NCBI RefSeq assembly: GCF_900604315.1
Contig: NZ_LR026978.1
Location: 2,432,325-2,496,324, forward strand
Reading direction: 5' to 3'
Length of the DNA: 64,000 bases
DNA from: [Erwinia] mediterraneensis
GTDB taxonomy: Bacteria; Pseudomonadota; Gammaproteobacteria; Enterobacterales; Enterobacteriaceae
Shown piece after piece: positions 24,969 through 36,957 of this stretch. The position numbers were made by a program, and so were the translations under genes. Position 1 is the stretch's first letter. Each line of letters begins with the position of its first letter. The notes under the pieces were generated by a model. That model had not been told where the DNA came from. It made no database searches and was given only the letters and a program-made list of their open reading frames with translations.

Positions 24969-25206
24969 TGTCTGGCTCCTGTCCACGCGCTCTGGCCGGC
25001 GGGAATTCCTGCTTTCGCTCTCCTGTTTAAGACCAATTATAGTCAAACGAAACGGAAACTGTTTTCTGGCTATCGCCGGACCGTTTTGCACCCGCATTCT
25101 GGCGTTTTTATGTGCCGCTGCGGATAACGCGACGGGAAAAGTAAACTTCTCGCATCCGCCAGGCTAAACTTGTTAACCTCAATTTTCTTTGCCGAGTGAA
25201 AAAACT

Positions 25207-25401
25207 ATGTCTAACGAAATCGCCCATCCTTCCAGCAGCCCTAAACAGGCAGCGCTTCAGCTGGTGATCGAACTGGTACGTGCGGGTAAGCTGAGCCCCC
25301 TGCAGGGTGATGCGGCTAACATGATCTCCATCTACGAGCAGTTCAAAAATCACTTCGAAGCGGAAAAGCAGAAAAAATCTACCGACTCCGCCATCTCCTG
25401 A
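25207..25401 (+). CDS. Unrecognised 64-residue helical protein
   Basis: From the ATG at 25207 (the in-frame start at 25189 is too close to the upstream hairpin-free leader to decide). Sequence MSNEIAHPSSSPKQAALQLV continues into a helix with an acidic-basic pattern (IELVRAGKLSPLQGDAANMI, IYEQFKNHFEAEKQK). Small, hydrophilic, no export signal. It resembles the size and pattern of conserved enterobacterial stress-related small proteins, but no named homologue is recognised. Confidence 0.65.
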   Translation: MSNEIAHPSSSPKQAALQLVIELVRAGKLSPLQGDAANMISIYEQFKNHFEAEKQKKSTDSAIS

Positions 25402-25461
25402 CGGCTTGACGTGGGAGGTGATGGCCGGGCCGCTGCATGCCACAGCGGCCTGGTCAGACCG

Positions 25462-26112
25462 TCAACGGGCGTAATACCAGGCGGGAAGCAGGGCGATAAG
25501 GTTATTCAACGTATGCAGGAAGACCGGCAGTGCCAGACCCTGGCTTTTCAGCCGCGCGTAACAGAGCAGCAGCGAGAAAAGCGTCAGGGCGACCAGGGTT
25601 TGCCAGTGCACATATTGCGTGTGCATCACCGCAAAGAGCAGCGACGTCAGCAGCATGCAGGCGAAGCGGCTGTTAGGCGCCCACAGCAGAAACGCCTGCA
25701 GCAAAAATCCGCGAAACAGCACTTCTTCAAATACCGGTGCCAGCAGCACTGCCGTCAGCAACAGGATTAACATTGATGCCCGTCCCTGCTGCGCCTGTTC
25801 TACCAGCCAGCCTTCTGGCTGCAGAAACTGCGTCTGGGCAAGCAGCAGAATGAACAGAGCGCCAATAAACAGCAAAGTCTGACCGGGACGCAGTACGCTG
25901 AGAGGTATATCGTTGCGGCGCTGGCAGTAGAAGCGGTAAAGCGGGTAGATCACCGCAAATTCAAACAGGCAGAGTACCGGGACCAACAGACCGTCGTTAC
26001 GCAGCACGCTATAGTTGGGAAACAGCGTAATCAGCATAGTAACAAGGTAATAGACCACAAAGCTGCCAACATAAAACAGCGTCAACGTCACTCTGTCGGA
26101 ATTGGTGTTCAT
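25462..26112 (-). CDS. CPBP-family (CAAX/Abi) intramembrane metalloprotease
   Basis: A 216-residue polytopic membrane protein with about 6-7 segments. The family motifs are present: EE at 129-130 with Arg134 (FEEVLFRG), the second-motif His164 (LFAVMHTQ) and a third His-Asn motif (FLHTLNN) near the C-terminus. These residues hold the zinc and active site of CAAX-prenyl-protease-like enzymes. Bacterial members take part in bacteriocin self-immunity, signalling or protein maturation; the substrate is unknown. The ATG at 26112 is preferred over a TTG six codons upstream. Confidence 0.85.
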   Translation of the reverse strand: MNTNSDRVTLTLFYVGSFVVYYLVTMLITLFPNYSVLRNDGLLVPVLCLFEFAVIYPLYRFYCQRRNDIPLSVLRPGQTLLFIGALFILLLAQTQFLQPEGWLVEQAQQGRASMLILLLTAVLLAPVFEEVLFRGFLLQAFLLWAPNSRFACMLLTSLLFAVMHTQYVHWQTLVALTLFSLLLCYARLKSQGLALPVFLHTLNNLIALLPAWYYAR

Positions 26113-26329
26113 AGTTGGCCCAGCCAGCAAAGGTTAGCGCATAGTAGCAACGGCCATGAACGCTGTCGAGTCAGCCGCAACGACATTTCTTTACGTTCAT
26201 TTTCTCTCTCAGGCTAAATCCACCCGGTAAATGGCCGATAACCTGATAAACGATATCTGGCTAAAGTTCCGTCATAAAAAGCGAGGACAATCACCCGATG
26301 CAACAGTGTTATTTGCCGGAGCTAAGCCA

Positions 26330-28924
26330 ATGAATTCTCTCCCTGACCCACGCGTGCGTTTTTCGCTCCCTGCGGCGACGCACACGGTGCATAGTACGCG
26401 ACGCAGCTTGCGTATTCTCTCGATGCTGCTGTTTGGGGTGCTGCTGCTCTCTATGGTCATGGTGATCACTATTGCCCGGCAGCAGAATCAGGCTTCAGTG
26501 AACCATGATGAAATGCTGATGCGTCACGCCTGGCAGTCACGTCAGCAGGCGATGCTGACAGATGTCCGCGATTATGCCTTCTGGGGAGAGGCGTGGAACC
26601 ATATGCACCTGATGGTCGACCTCCAGTGGGCGTATGTAGAGCAGAATCTGGGACCCGGACTTTATAGTGAATATCAATATGAAGGGATTTTTGTGGTTGA
26701 TGGAAAAAACCAGACGCGCTACGCGGTGATCAACGGCAAGCTCACTGACCGCACGCTGGAAGGGTGGATTGGCAAAGCGGGCGCGTCGCTGATAGCAGCG
26801 GCGCGAACGCTGCCGCAACAGGCGACAGCGTATAACATTCAGATAAATAACGTGCCCGCCATTATGGTTGTGGCGCCGATTATGCCCGATAGCGTCCCCC
26901 GTCCGCTGCAGCAGGCGGGCCCCGTTTCCCGGCTGGTATTTATTAACCTGTTTACGCCCGGCAAACTCAATCAGTTGGGAGAAGAACTGGATGTACGCTC
27001 ACCGCGCGTGCCGGAGAACCGGGATGATGCGCAGGCATTACCGCGTTTAACACTGGAAAATAACGCAGGCGAGGCGCTGGTGATTCGCTGGCAGGCGAAA
27101 CAGCCCGGTCAGTATCTGCTCTTTTTTCTGCTGCCGTTACTGATTTTCGCGGCGATTATTATTGCGCTGGTCACGCGACGCGTGGTGCGTCACGCCATGC
27201 ATAATGCACAACTCTCTGAGCGCCGCTTCGATTTACTGATGCATAGCCAGAATGAACTGAACAACAGCGAAAACCGATTTCGCGACGTTGCCGAGGCGGC
27301 ATCGGACTGGATTTGGGAAACCGATGCGCAGGGACGTATCAGCTATCTGTCGTTACGCTTTACCGATGTCACGGGCCATGCAGTGAAAGCCTGGCTGGGA
27401 CGCCATCTCGATCATCTGTTGAGCCATACGACCCATTCGGTAGTGGAGTGGCTGATCCATCATGAGAAGGAGGCACGCGCGCCGTTGCGCTGTCAGTTCA
27501 CCTCCGCCCAGGGCGAACGTCGTACCTGTCGGCTGGCGGCCAAAGCGGTATGGCGAAACGGTCAGCTGGAAGGGTTTCGCGGCACCGTCTCAGATATTAC
27601 TCAGGAAGTGGAAGCCCAGGCGCGTATTCAGTTTCTTTCGCAACATGATGTCCTGACCGGTTTGCCGAATCGTATGCGTCTGCAGGAGTTTCTGGCTGGT
27701 CGACTGGAACAAATTTGTCCTGAGGATCCGCTGGTGATGATCAGTCTCGATCTTGATCGTTTCAAAACGATCAATGATACCTGGGGACATGCGGCGGGCG
27801 ATGCGGTACTGAACCTGGTTTCACAGCGCCTGCAGCACGGCATGCAGCAGCATGAGCTGGTGGCGCGCGTGGGCGGCGATGAATTTATCCTGATTCTCAG
27901 CGAACCGGATCGTCCGGGCATTGAGCGCCGCTGCGCGCAACTGCTGCGTGAAGTGCAACAGCCGATTGTGGTTGGCGAACACGCTTTGTTGGCCGCCGCC
28001 AGCATGGGCGTCGCCTGCGCGCCACAGGATGGCACTCAGCCGGACGAACTGCTCTGTCTGGCGGATATCGCGCTTTACAGAGCAAAGCAGGCCGGCGGTA
28101 ACCAGTGGATGTGTTACTCCGATGAGATGTCATCCCTGCCGGGCAACAAGCGCGCTATGGCGCAGCGCATTGCGCAGGCACTGGAAAATGAGGAGTTTCG
28201 TCTCTGTTACCAGCCGCGCTATGCGCTGCAAACCGGCAAGCTGGCGGGCGCGGAAGCGCTGATCCGCTGGCAGCCCGCCGCAGATCGCTGGATCACGCCC
28301 GATCGATTTATCCCGCAGGCGGAAGAGAACGGCATGATCAGCGCGATCAGCGACTGGGTGCTGCTGCGGGCCTGCCGCGATGCTCTGGCCTGGGGGGATG
28401 ATCGCTACGTTTCCGTCAACATTTCGCCCGCTGAGTTTCGCTCGCTGGATCTGGTGCAGCGGGTTTCTTCAGCGCTGGAACAAACCGGATTACCCGCCAC
28501 TCGGCTTGAACTGGAGATCACTGAAAACGTGTCCTTTGAACATCCGCAGCAGGCGTTAGTGATAATGCAGGGACTGTGCGCACTGGGCGTGCGCCTGACG
28601 GTGGATGATTTTGGCACCGGCTATGCCGCGCTGGGCTACCTGAAAAGCTTCCCCTTTCATGGGCTGAAAATCGATCGCTCGTGGATGAAAGATTTTCCGC
28701 AATCTCAGCAGGCGCGCTCGGTGGTGGCAGGAATTATCGGCCTGGCGCGCGCCTTTTCGCTGACGGTGACGGCTGAAGGAGTAGAAACAAAGGCACAGCT
28801 GAACCAGCTGAGGCGTTTGGCGTGCGATGAAGGTCAGGGATACTTTCTTGGCCGCCCGCTTACCCCAGCAGAGTTCAGTGCCACGCTGCATAACGTGATA
28901 GCCACGCCTGAAGAGCAGCCTTAA
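26330..28924 (+). CDS. CHASE4-PAS-GGDEF-EAL cyclic-di-GMP protein
   Basis: An 864-residue inner-membrane signalling protein (ATG at 26330, GGAG 8 bases upstream; an in-frame ATG at 26231 would add 33 residues). A membrane helix (about 27-47) is followed by a CHASE4-type periplasmic sensor (about 50-260, with DYAFWGEAWNHM), a second helix (about 266-286) and a PAS domain (about 318-430, SDWIWETDAQGRISYLS). The GGDEF domain has GGDEF at 515-519 and the EAL domain starts with Glu642 in EALIRW; DDFGTG, KIDRSW and AEGVE are intact. Both halves look catalytic, so direction of activity is open. It resembles E. coli PdeB/DgcM-class hybrids in layout only. Confidence 0.92.
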   Translation: MNSLPDPRVRFSLPAATHTVHSTRRSLRILSMLLFGVLLLSMVMVITIARQQNQASVNHDEMLMRHAWQSRQQAMLTDVRDYAFWGEAWNHMHLMVDLQWAYVEQNLGPGLYSEYQYEGIFVVDGKNQTRYAVINGKLTDRTLEGWIGKAGASLIAAARTLPQQATAYNIQINNVPAIMVVAPIMPDSVPRPLQQAGPVSRLVFINLFTPGKLNQLGEELDVRSPRVPENRDDAQALPRLTLENNAGEALVIRWQAKQPGQYLLFFLLPLLIFAAIIIALVTRRVVRHAMHNAQLSERRFDLLMHSQNELNNSENRFRDVAEAASDWIWETDAQGRISYLSLRFTDVTGHAVKAWLGRHLDHLLSHTTHSVVEWLIHHEKEARAPLRCQFTSAQGERRTCRLAAKAVWRNGQLEGFRGTVSDITQEVEAQARIQFLSQHDVLTGLPNRMRLQEFLAGRLEQICPEDPLVMISLDLDRFKTINDTWGHAAGDAVLNLVSQRLQHGMQQHELVARVGGDEFILILSEPDRPGIERRCAQLLREVQQPIVVGEHALLAAASMGVACAPQDGTQPDELLCLADIALYRAKQAGGNQWMCYSDEMSSLPGNKRAMAQRIAQALENEEFRLCYQPRYALQTGKLAGAEALIRWQPAADRWITPDRFIPQAEENGMISAISDWVLLRACRDALAWGDDRYVSVNISPAEFRSLDLVQRVSSALEQTGLPATRLELEITENVSFEHPQQALVIMQGLCALGVRLTVDDFGTGYAALGYLKSFPFHGLKIDRSWMKDFPQSQQARSVVAGIIGLARAFSLTVTAEGVETKAQLNQLRRLACDEGQGYFLGRPLTPAEFSATLHNVIATPEEQP

Positions 28925-28986
28925 CGGACTTTAACCGCCACGCAGGTCATCAGCGCCGCCAGCGCGATAAAAATCAGCAGTTCCAT
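28921..28986 (-). CDS. Tiny 21-residue membrane protein
   Basis: On the minus strand, AGGAGG lies 6 bases before an ATG at 28986; the frame encodes MELLIFIALAALMTCVAVKVR and stops with TAA at 28921, overlapping the stop of the GGDEF-EAL gene by three bases. The peptide is one hydrophobic helix of about 17 residues with a basic end, as for short regulators of membrane proteins (compare E. coli small proteins of 20-35 residues). The near-perfect Shine-Dalgarno is unusual for a chance frame. Not seen by usual ORF cut-offs; function unknown. Confidence 0.6.
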   Translation of the reverse strand: MELLIFIALAALMTCVAVKVR

Positions 28987-29193
28987 GATTACCTCCTAAG
29001 ATTAATCTTAAATAATTTTAACCGGCGACTGGCTGAATATTGTGCAATTCGTGTGGTTTCCCGCAAAACTTGTGATGAATTTCACACCATTAGCCGGAAA
29101 CAGATCAATAAAAGGCCAGAAAAGATCCCGACTGCGCGCGCTTTTTGTTACGCTCGGACTCCAGTCTGTTCACACGTCGGAAAGGAGATAAAG

Positions 29194-29490
29194 GTGAAAC
29201 CTTATGGAAAATTATTGCTGATTGCAGGCGTTATGGCATTAGCTGCCTGTCAATCTGCGGGTAAATCTGAACGTGATAACACTGCCGGGGAGGTTGAGAA
29301 CGACAATTGCGGGGCATCGCAATACCAGAGCTATGTCGGCAAGCCGCTCTCTGTCGTGAGCAGCCAGCGCTTTGCGACACCGGTGCGTGCGATTCCGTGG
29401 AATGCTGCCGTGACCATGGATTTTAATCTGCACCGGTTGAATTTCCTCGCCGATAAAAGTGGCAACATCAGCAAAGTTTACTGCGGGTAG
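29194..29490 (+). CDS. I78-family peptidase-inhibitor lipoprotein
   Basis: A 98-residue lipoprotein starting at a GTG (29194) 7 bases after AAAGGAG. The longer frame is rejected because the lipoprotein signal (MKPYGKLLLIAGVMALAACQ, lipobox LAAC) starts here. The mature part carries the I78 inhibitor signature: CGASQYQSYVGKP, RAIPWNAAVTMDF, RLNFLADKSGNI and CG at the end, with a likely disulphide between the two Cys. Family members inhibit serine proteases such as elastase and subtilisin. It may protect the envelope from host or competitor proteases. Confidence 0.85.
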   Translation: MKPYGKLLLIAGVMALAACQSAGKSERDNTAGEVENDNCGASQYQSYVGKPLSVVSSQRFATPVRAIPWNAAVTMDFNLHRLNFLADKSGNISKVYCG

Positions 29491-29601
29491 ATCACAAAAA
29501 TCGCATCTGGCTGTCATACCGCTGTCATCGCACAGCGGGAGAATCAGCCTGCAGTGCGGTGATCTCCTTGTCACGTTCAGATAGCGTTATGCGTCTCGTT
29601 T

Positions 29602-29627
29602 GTTCCCGCTACGGCGGGAACTGTTTT
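29602..29627 (+). terminator. Rho-independent terminator of the I78 gene
   Basis: GTTCCCGC-TACG-GCGGGAAC followed by TGTTTTC, about 110 bases past the stop. Confidence 0.7.
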
Positions 29628-29649
29628 CTGCGGCCTGGCTGCGGATAGC

Positions 29650-29907
29650 TTAACTCTCGCCGTGCGGGCGCGTTTCAATCAGCTGCGCCAGCAGGTTGCG
29701 ATAGCTCTGTAAACGTTTCTCATCGCCTTCAAGTTCAAGCTGCTCGATCACGCGGGCGACGATCGCTTTATTGGTGGCAGGCTGGCCGGATGCCATCAGT
29801 TCACGCATGATCGCCACAAGCAGATCGGATTCCTGCGGTGCATTCCAGGCCGGACTGTTGAAATATTCGGTAATGGCACGGCTGGCACTGTTAGTTTGCG
29901 CTCTCAT
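29650..29907 (-). CDS. ycgZ: YcgZ-type two-component connector protein
   Basis: An 85-residue protein with GGAGAGAG before the ATG at 29907 (a longer frame to 29943 is rejected). Several blocks match E. coli YcgZ: RAITEYFNSP (YcgZ: GAITRYF), LLVAIMRELMASGQPATNKAI (EIVTEILKDGRNLSRKSL), and VIEQLELEGDEKR...YRNLLAQLI. In E. coli, YcgZ is made when BluR is inactivated by BluF under blue light or low temperature and acts through the Rcs system on biofilm and capsule genes. Here it is isolated between an I78 lipoprotein and lacZ. The symbol is by similarity. Confidence 0.75.
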   Translation of the reverse strand: MRAQTNSASRAITEYFNSPAWNAPQESDLLVAIMRELMASGQPATNKAIVARVIEQLELEGDEKRLQSYRNLLAQLIETRPHGES

Positions 29908-30167
29908 AATCTCTCTCCGCAAAGACGTCTGCGCTCGTATCACGAACGCTGTGCAGCATGATAATCCGGGTCAGACAACAAGGAATGTGACCGTAGTGGT
30001 CATAAAATCACCAGTCACGATGCTGATTTTTTAAACATAGAACCGTGATGAAAAAAAGTCAGTAACAGAATGAAATCTTTTTTTGTGATCGCTGACGGAT
30101 TTTAACGTCCTTCGCGGGAAGAGAAGAGGGCGGAAACAGCGGGACGTCAGCGCGTCCCGCTAACCAG

Positions 30168-33282
<3,115 letters not shown>

Positions 33283-33392
33283 GCGGTAAATCCGGTCAGC
33301 TGTAAAGAGGGGGTGAACGCAAAATCAACAAATTGCCTCTTTTTCCGCCGCCAGCTTTTTCCGTCAGCAGCTGACCTTTTGTAAAACTCTGC

Positions 33393-33420
33393 TTACGTCT
33401 TACGTCTTACGTCTTACGCC
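33393..33420 (+). repeat. Four tandem copies of a 7-base unit
   Basis: TTACGTC is repeated exactly three times and once as TTACGCC (33393-33420). It lies between divergent lacZ and iraP, about 110 bases before iraP. Tandem heptamers are too short for CRISPR and could vary in copy number by slippage. Confidence 0.9.
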
Positions 33421-33531
33421 TTGCGCTTTGCCGGCTTTCTGCTACCTGAGTAAAAAGTAACTTCAAAAAGCACTGTTTTTTTACTTAAACCAGTGATAAC
33501 GTCTGCTTTTACTTCCCGCTGAGACATCGGC

Positions 33532-33789
33532 ATGAAAAATCTGATCGCTGAATTACTGCTAAAGCTGGCTGAAAAAGAAGAAGAGTCAAAGGAATTAGTT
33601 GCTCAGGTTGAGGCGCTGGAGATTGTTGTGACGGCGATGCTGCGTAAGCTGGATCCAGATTATCAACAATCGGTGGCGAATAGCATTGAAAACGCACTGC
33701 AAACAGTGCCGGAGGATGCTATTAACAGCAATGATTCCCTGCTGCTGCGCAACTACATTGATAAGCTGCTGAAACATCCCCGCAGTTAA
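33532..33789 (+). CDS. iraP: Anti-adaptor IraP (stabilises RpoS)
   Basis: An 85-residue protein almost identical to E. coli IraP in its N-terminal half ([20 protein letters not shown], then [17 protein letters not shown]) and similar at the end ([14 protein letters not shown]). IraP binds the adaptor RssB and blocks delivery of RpoS to ClpXP, raising RpoS on phosphate or magnesium starvation. In E. coli it is one gene away from phoA and close to proC; here lacZ is divergent to it, and phoA and psiF are absent. Confidence 0.93.
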   Translation: MKNLIAELLLKLAEKEEESKELVAQVEALEIVVTAMLRKLDPDYQQSVANSIENALQTVPEDAINSNDSLLLRNYIDKLLKHPRS

Positions 33790-33922
33790 CCGCAGGGGGC
33801 TGACCGTTGACCGGCCCCCGTTAAAACGCTTCCTTTTACTGCTTACCGCGCACTAACCAGCTTTATCAGACACCGGGCGGGATCTGCTGCGTTGTCTGCG
33901 CCTTCCCGCCGTGGCAATCCGC

Positions 33923-34735
33923 TTATTTTTTACTTAACGCTTCCGATTTCTCCATGCAGCGCTGCATCGCTTCGATTACTGCGGCACGGAAACCTTTCTC
34001 TTCCAGCACTTTTACCGCTTCAATAGTGGTGCCGCCAGGTGAGCAGACCATATCTTTGAGTTCGCCGGGATGTTTACCGGTTTCCAGCACCATCTGGGCT
34101 GAACCTTTTACCGCCTGCGCGGCGAACTGATACGCCTGGGCGCGCGGCATGCCGCCGAGCACAGCCGCATCCGCCATCGCTTCAATAAACATAAAGACAT
34201 AAGCGGGGGCAGAGCCGCTGACGCCAACCACCGAATGAATCAGATATTCATTCACCACCGCCGCTTTGCCAAAGCTGGCAAAAATCGCCACAACTTCCTC
34301 AATTTCTGCGGGCTCCACCAGCACGTTGGGCGTAAGCGAGGTCATCCCTTCATTCACCAGCGACGGCGTATTTGGCATGGCGCGAATAATCTTGCGGTCG
34401 TGCCCCAGCACCGTGGCCAGCGAATCAAGGGTGACGCCTGCAGCAATGGACACCACCAGCGCCTCTTTTTTCAGCTGACTGGCGATATCTTTCAGTGCTT
34501 TGAGAATCACATTGGGTTTTACCGCGCCAAACAGAATATCGACCTCACGCGCCAGCGCTTCTGCGCTGTCTGCGGGTGTCACGCCCCATTGCTGCGCCAT
34601 CGCCTGGTTTGTTGGCGCTTTATGATCAAAAATCCAGATATTGGCTGGAGCGATTTGTCCGCTTTTGATCAGGCCGCTGATAATCGCCTGCGCCATATTG
34701 CCGCAGCCAATAAAACCGATTTTTTTCTCCAGCAT
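33923..34735 (-). CDS. proC: Pyrroline-5-carboxylate reductase
   Basis: A 270-residue NADPH-dependent enzyme for the last step of proline synthesis. The Rossmann motif IGFIGCGNMAQAIISGL is at the N-terminus, followed by the conserved AMPNTPSLVNEGMT and the dimer and substrate loop PGGTTIEAVKVLEEKGFRAA. It is convergent to iraP and divergent to the membrane-protein gene at 34827, as expected for proC flanking yaiI in E. coli. Confidence 0.97.
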   Translation of the reverse strand: MLEKKIGFIGCGNMAQAIISGLIKSGQIAPANIWIFDHKAPTNQAMAQQWGVTPADSAEALAREVDILFGAVKPNVILKALKDIASQLKKEALVVSIAAGVTLDSLATVLGHDRKIIRAMPNTPSLVNEGMTSLTPNVLVEPAEIEEVVAIFASFGKAAVVNEYLIHSVVGVSGSAPAYVFMFIEAMADAAVLGGMPRAQAYQFAAQAVKGSAQMVLETGKHPGELKDMVCSPGGTTIEAVKVLEEKGFRAAVIEAMQRCMEKSEALSKK

Positions 34736-34826
34736 CCTCGTTTCCTTTGAAATTTCCGATTTAGTTAACGGACCTAGCTTACGTCAGCCAGGATTAATAA
34801 CAAGTCAGCACCGGAGATAACCTGAG

Positions 34827-35336
34827 ATGATAAAAAACGACGAGCAAAACCGGAAATTTCCTGTCCGGGAAGATATGCGATGGCAGCAAACGGAATGGCG
34901 CATTCAGCGGGCAGGCTATGGACTGCTGTTTCTGGTGGTAATTGCCGGTGCGTGCGGACTTTTTTCCAAAGGCTGGGTCAGTAACCGGCAGATCAGCGCC
35001 GCCGATCAACGTCTGACGGTAGAGTACGAAGGTTTTGGCCGGCGCCAGAGCACGATGAATATGACGTTGCATCTGCAACAGCTGAACGGCGCTGAATATC
35101 AGGTCGTCATCAGTAGCGAAAAGATGAATGACTTCCAGGTTCAAACCCTGCAGCCTCAACCTGACGAAAGCTGGAGCCGTGGGGATCAATTGATTTTACG
35201 CTGGCAGCGACGACCGCAGCAGGAGAGCGCCACGGTATGGCTTGCGGTACAGCCGAAAACCTTTGGCCGTCTTCCGCTCCGGGTCACGCTGGATGCGCGA
35301 TCGCAGGTTACTTTTACTTCTTTTATTTATCCCTAG
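34827..35336 (+). CDS. Unrecognised inner-membrane protein with one N-terminal anchor
   Basis: A 169-residue protein with GGAGAT ahead of the ATG, a cytoplasmic N-terminal 28 residues, one membrane segment (about 29-46, YGLLFLVVIAGACGLF) and a periplasmic beta-rich part (VEYEGFGRRQSTMNMTLHLQ). I do not recognise a family. Ten bases separate it from the YetF-like gene, so the two form an operon and may work together in the inner membrane. Confidence 0.7.
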   Translation: MIKNDEQNRKFPVREDMRWQQTEWRIQRAGYGLLFLVVIAGACGLFSKGWVSNRQISAADQRLTVEYEGFGRRQSTMNMTLHLQQLNGAEYQVVISSEKMNDFQVQTLQPQPDESWSRGDQLILRWQRRPQQESATVWLAVQPKTFGRLPLRVTLDARSQVTFTSFIYP

Positions 35337-35346
35337 GAGAGAGACC

Positions 35347-35790
35347 ATGGAAACCGTATTACGTGCCGCCAGTATGTATTTGCTGCTGATGGTGGTTATC
35401 AAAATTGCCGGACGGCGAACCCTGCTGGAGATGACCTCATTCGATCTGATTCTGCTGTTAATTATCAGTGAAGCGACGCAGCAGGCGCTGCTGGGGGATG
35501 ATTTCTCCGTTACCGGGGCGGCACTTACCATAGTGACGCTGATTGTGCTGGATATCCTTTTTGGCACGCTGAAAAGCTGGTCGCCGCGTATTGAGCAGTG
35601 GATCGACGGAGCGCCGCTGATTCTGGTGGAAAATGGTAAGCTACTGAAAATGCGAGCAAAAAAAGCCGGGGTTAATGAAGATGATATTCTGGTATCGGCG
35701 CGCAGCACGCAGGGGCTGGAGCGCATGGAGCAAATTAAGTTTGCCATTCTGGAGAAGAACGGCAAGATCTCCATCATTCCGCAAAAATAA
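35347..35790 (+). CDS. DUF421 / YetF-family membrane protein
   Basis: A 147-residue protein (ATG at 35347; the frame extends upstream without a binding site; GGAGAGAG precedes this ATG). Three hydrophobic segments lie in residues 6-80 (with RRTLLEMTSFDLILLLII as in YetF and YcaP). The soluble DUF421 domain follows (APLILVENGKLL, then GVNEDDILVSARSTQGL and EQIKFAILEKNGKISII). YcaP and YetF are implicated in stress or spore membrane functions; the molecular role is unknown. It is in operon with the preceding anchor protein. Confidence 0.88.
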   Translation: METVLRAASMYLLLMVVIKIAGRRTLLEMTSFDLILLLIISEATQQALLGDDFSVTGAALTIVTLIVLDILFGTLKSWSPRIEQWIDGAPLILVENGKLLKMRAKKAGVNEDDILVSARSTQGLERMEQIKFAILEKNGKISIIPQK

Positions 35791-35799
35791 GGAGCCCTC

Positions 35800-36243
35800 A
35801 TGTCTATCTGGGTCGATGCCGACGCCTGTCCGGTTGTGATCAAAGAAGTACTGTACCGCGCGGCGGACAGAACCCAAACCCTTATCACCTTTGTCGCCAA
35901 CCAGCCGTTGCGCGTGCCGCCATCGCCATTTTTACGTACCTTGCGCGTTGCTGCGGGGTTTGATGTTGCGGACAATGAGATTGTGAAGCGGGCAGAGGCA
36001 GGGGATCTGGTGATTACCGCCGACATTCCGCTGGCGGCAGAAGTGCTGGAGAAAGGGGCGGCGGCGCTGAATCCGCGAGGCGAACGCTATTCGCCCGCCA
36101 CTATCCGTGAGCGGCTGACGATGCGTGATTTTATGGATACGTTGCGTGCCAGCGGTATCCAGAGCGGCGGCCCGGCGGCACTCAGCCCCCGCGACCGCCA
36201 GCAATTTGCTAACGAACTCGATAAGTGGTTACAGCAGCGCTAA
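35800..36243 (+). CDS. yaiI: UPF0178 family protein YaiI
   Basis: A 147-residue protein of the YaiI/YqxD family (DUF188), a PIN-like fold. Motifs are [31 protein letters not shown] and [12 protein letters not shown]. Its place next to proC and aroL matches E. coli. The biochemical role of the family is not settled; a nuclease function is suspected from the fold. AAGGAG precedes the ATG, 9 bases after the YetF-like stop codon, so it may be the third gene of that operon. Confidence 0.93.
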   Translation: MSIWVDADACPVVIKEVLYRAADRTQTLITFVANQPLRVPPSPFLRTLRVAAGFDVADNEIVKRAEAGDLVITADIPLAAEVLEKGAAALNPRGERYSPATIRERLTMRDFMDTLRASGIQSGGPAALSPRDRQQFANELDKWLQQR

Positions 36244-36282
36244 CGTTAGTTACCGTGGCAAACGCCACGTGCCGCCCGCCCG

Positions 36283-36957
36283 TCAGACAAAATTATTGTC
36301 ATCAAAGTCGTCGTCACTGCCAAAGTCGTTCAGATCGTTGTTACTGGCAAAGCTGTTGTTATCCCAGCCAGCATCATGGTTCAGGAACGACTGATTATCA
36401 CCCTGATTAAAGGTGTCGAGGCTGTTATCCACCTCAGGTAATGGCGTGTCATTGATGATGTTAACAATCTCTTCCGGCTGAGAATGGTTGAACATGCTGG
36501 TGAGCATATTCGCCATCATTACACCGCCGGCAACACCCACTGCGGTTTGTAAGGCACCGCCGAGGAAGCCGCTGCCGCCGCGCGCAGGTGCCGCGGCCGG
36601 GTTATAGGCAGGCTGCTGAGGTTGTGCGGGGGTATTATTCCAGGCGGGCTGCTGCGGTGCCTGCTGCCGTGAGCCGCCGCCGAACAGGCTGGAGAGAAAA
36701 CCGCCGCTGCTCTGCTGCGGCTGACGCTGCAGCTGAGTCAGCTGGCTCTCCAGCTGGCTGACGCGCTCATTGAGTTTTTTCATGGCCGCTTCCTGAATCA
36801 GGATCGCCTGCGCCATGTAATAGGGTGCCCCCGGCTGCTCCTGCAGACGCAGCTTAATCAGCTGCTCTGCGGCGGTATCGCGTGGACCGGTCTGGCTTTC
36901 AGCCTGTTTCAGACGGCTGAACAGACCATCAATCAATTCTCTTTCTTCGCTCTGCAT
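36283..36957 (-). CDS. DUF2076 family protein with Gly/Gln/Pro-rich and Asp/Asn-rich tail
   Basis: A 224-residue protein from the ATG at 36957 (longer frame to 37071 rejected). The DUF2076 N-terminal region (MQSEERELIDGLFSRLKQAE, then PYYMAQAILIQEAAMKKLN) covers about residues 1-80 and includes a short coiled coil. A low-complexity Gln/Pro/Gly stretch follows, then a hydrophobic Gly-rich segment (GFLGGALQTAVGVAGGVMMANML), and an acidic Asp/Asn-rich end (SDDDFDDNNFV). Such proteins occur near membranes in many proteobacteria, but their role is unknown. It is unlike its neighbours in composition. Confidence 0.85.
   Translation of the reverse strand: MQSEERELIDGLFSRLKQAESQTGPRDTAAEQLIKLRLQEQPGAPYYMAQAILIQEAAMKKLNERVSQLESQLTQLQRQPQQSSGGFLSSLFGGGSRQQAPQQPAWNNTPAQPQQPAYNPAAAPARGGSGFLGGALQTAVGVAGGVMMANMLTSMFNHSQPEEIVNIINDTPLPEVDNSLDTFNQGDNQSFLNHDAGWDNNSFASNNDLNDFGSDDDFDDNNFV

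Noticed and set aside
33393..33420. Heptamer repeats as part of a CRISPR-like array
   Set aside because: Units are 7 bases without spacers; no Cas gene is present.
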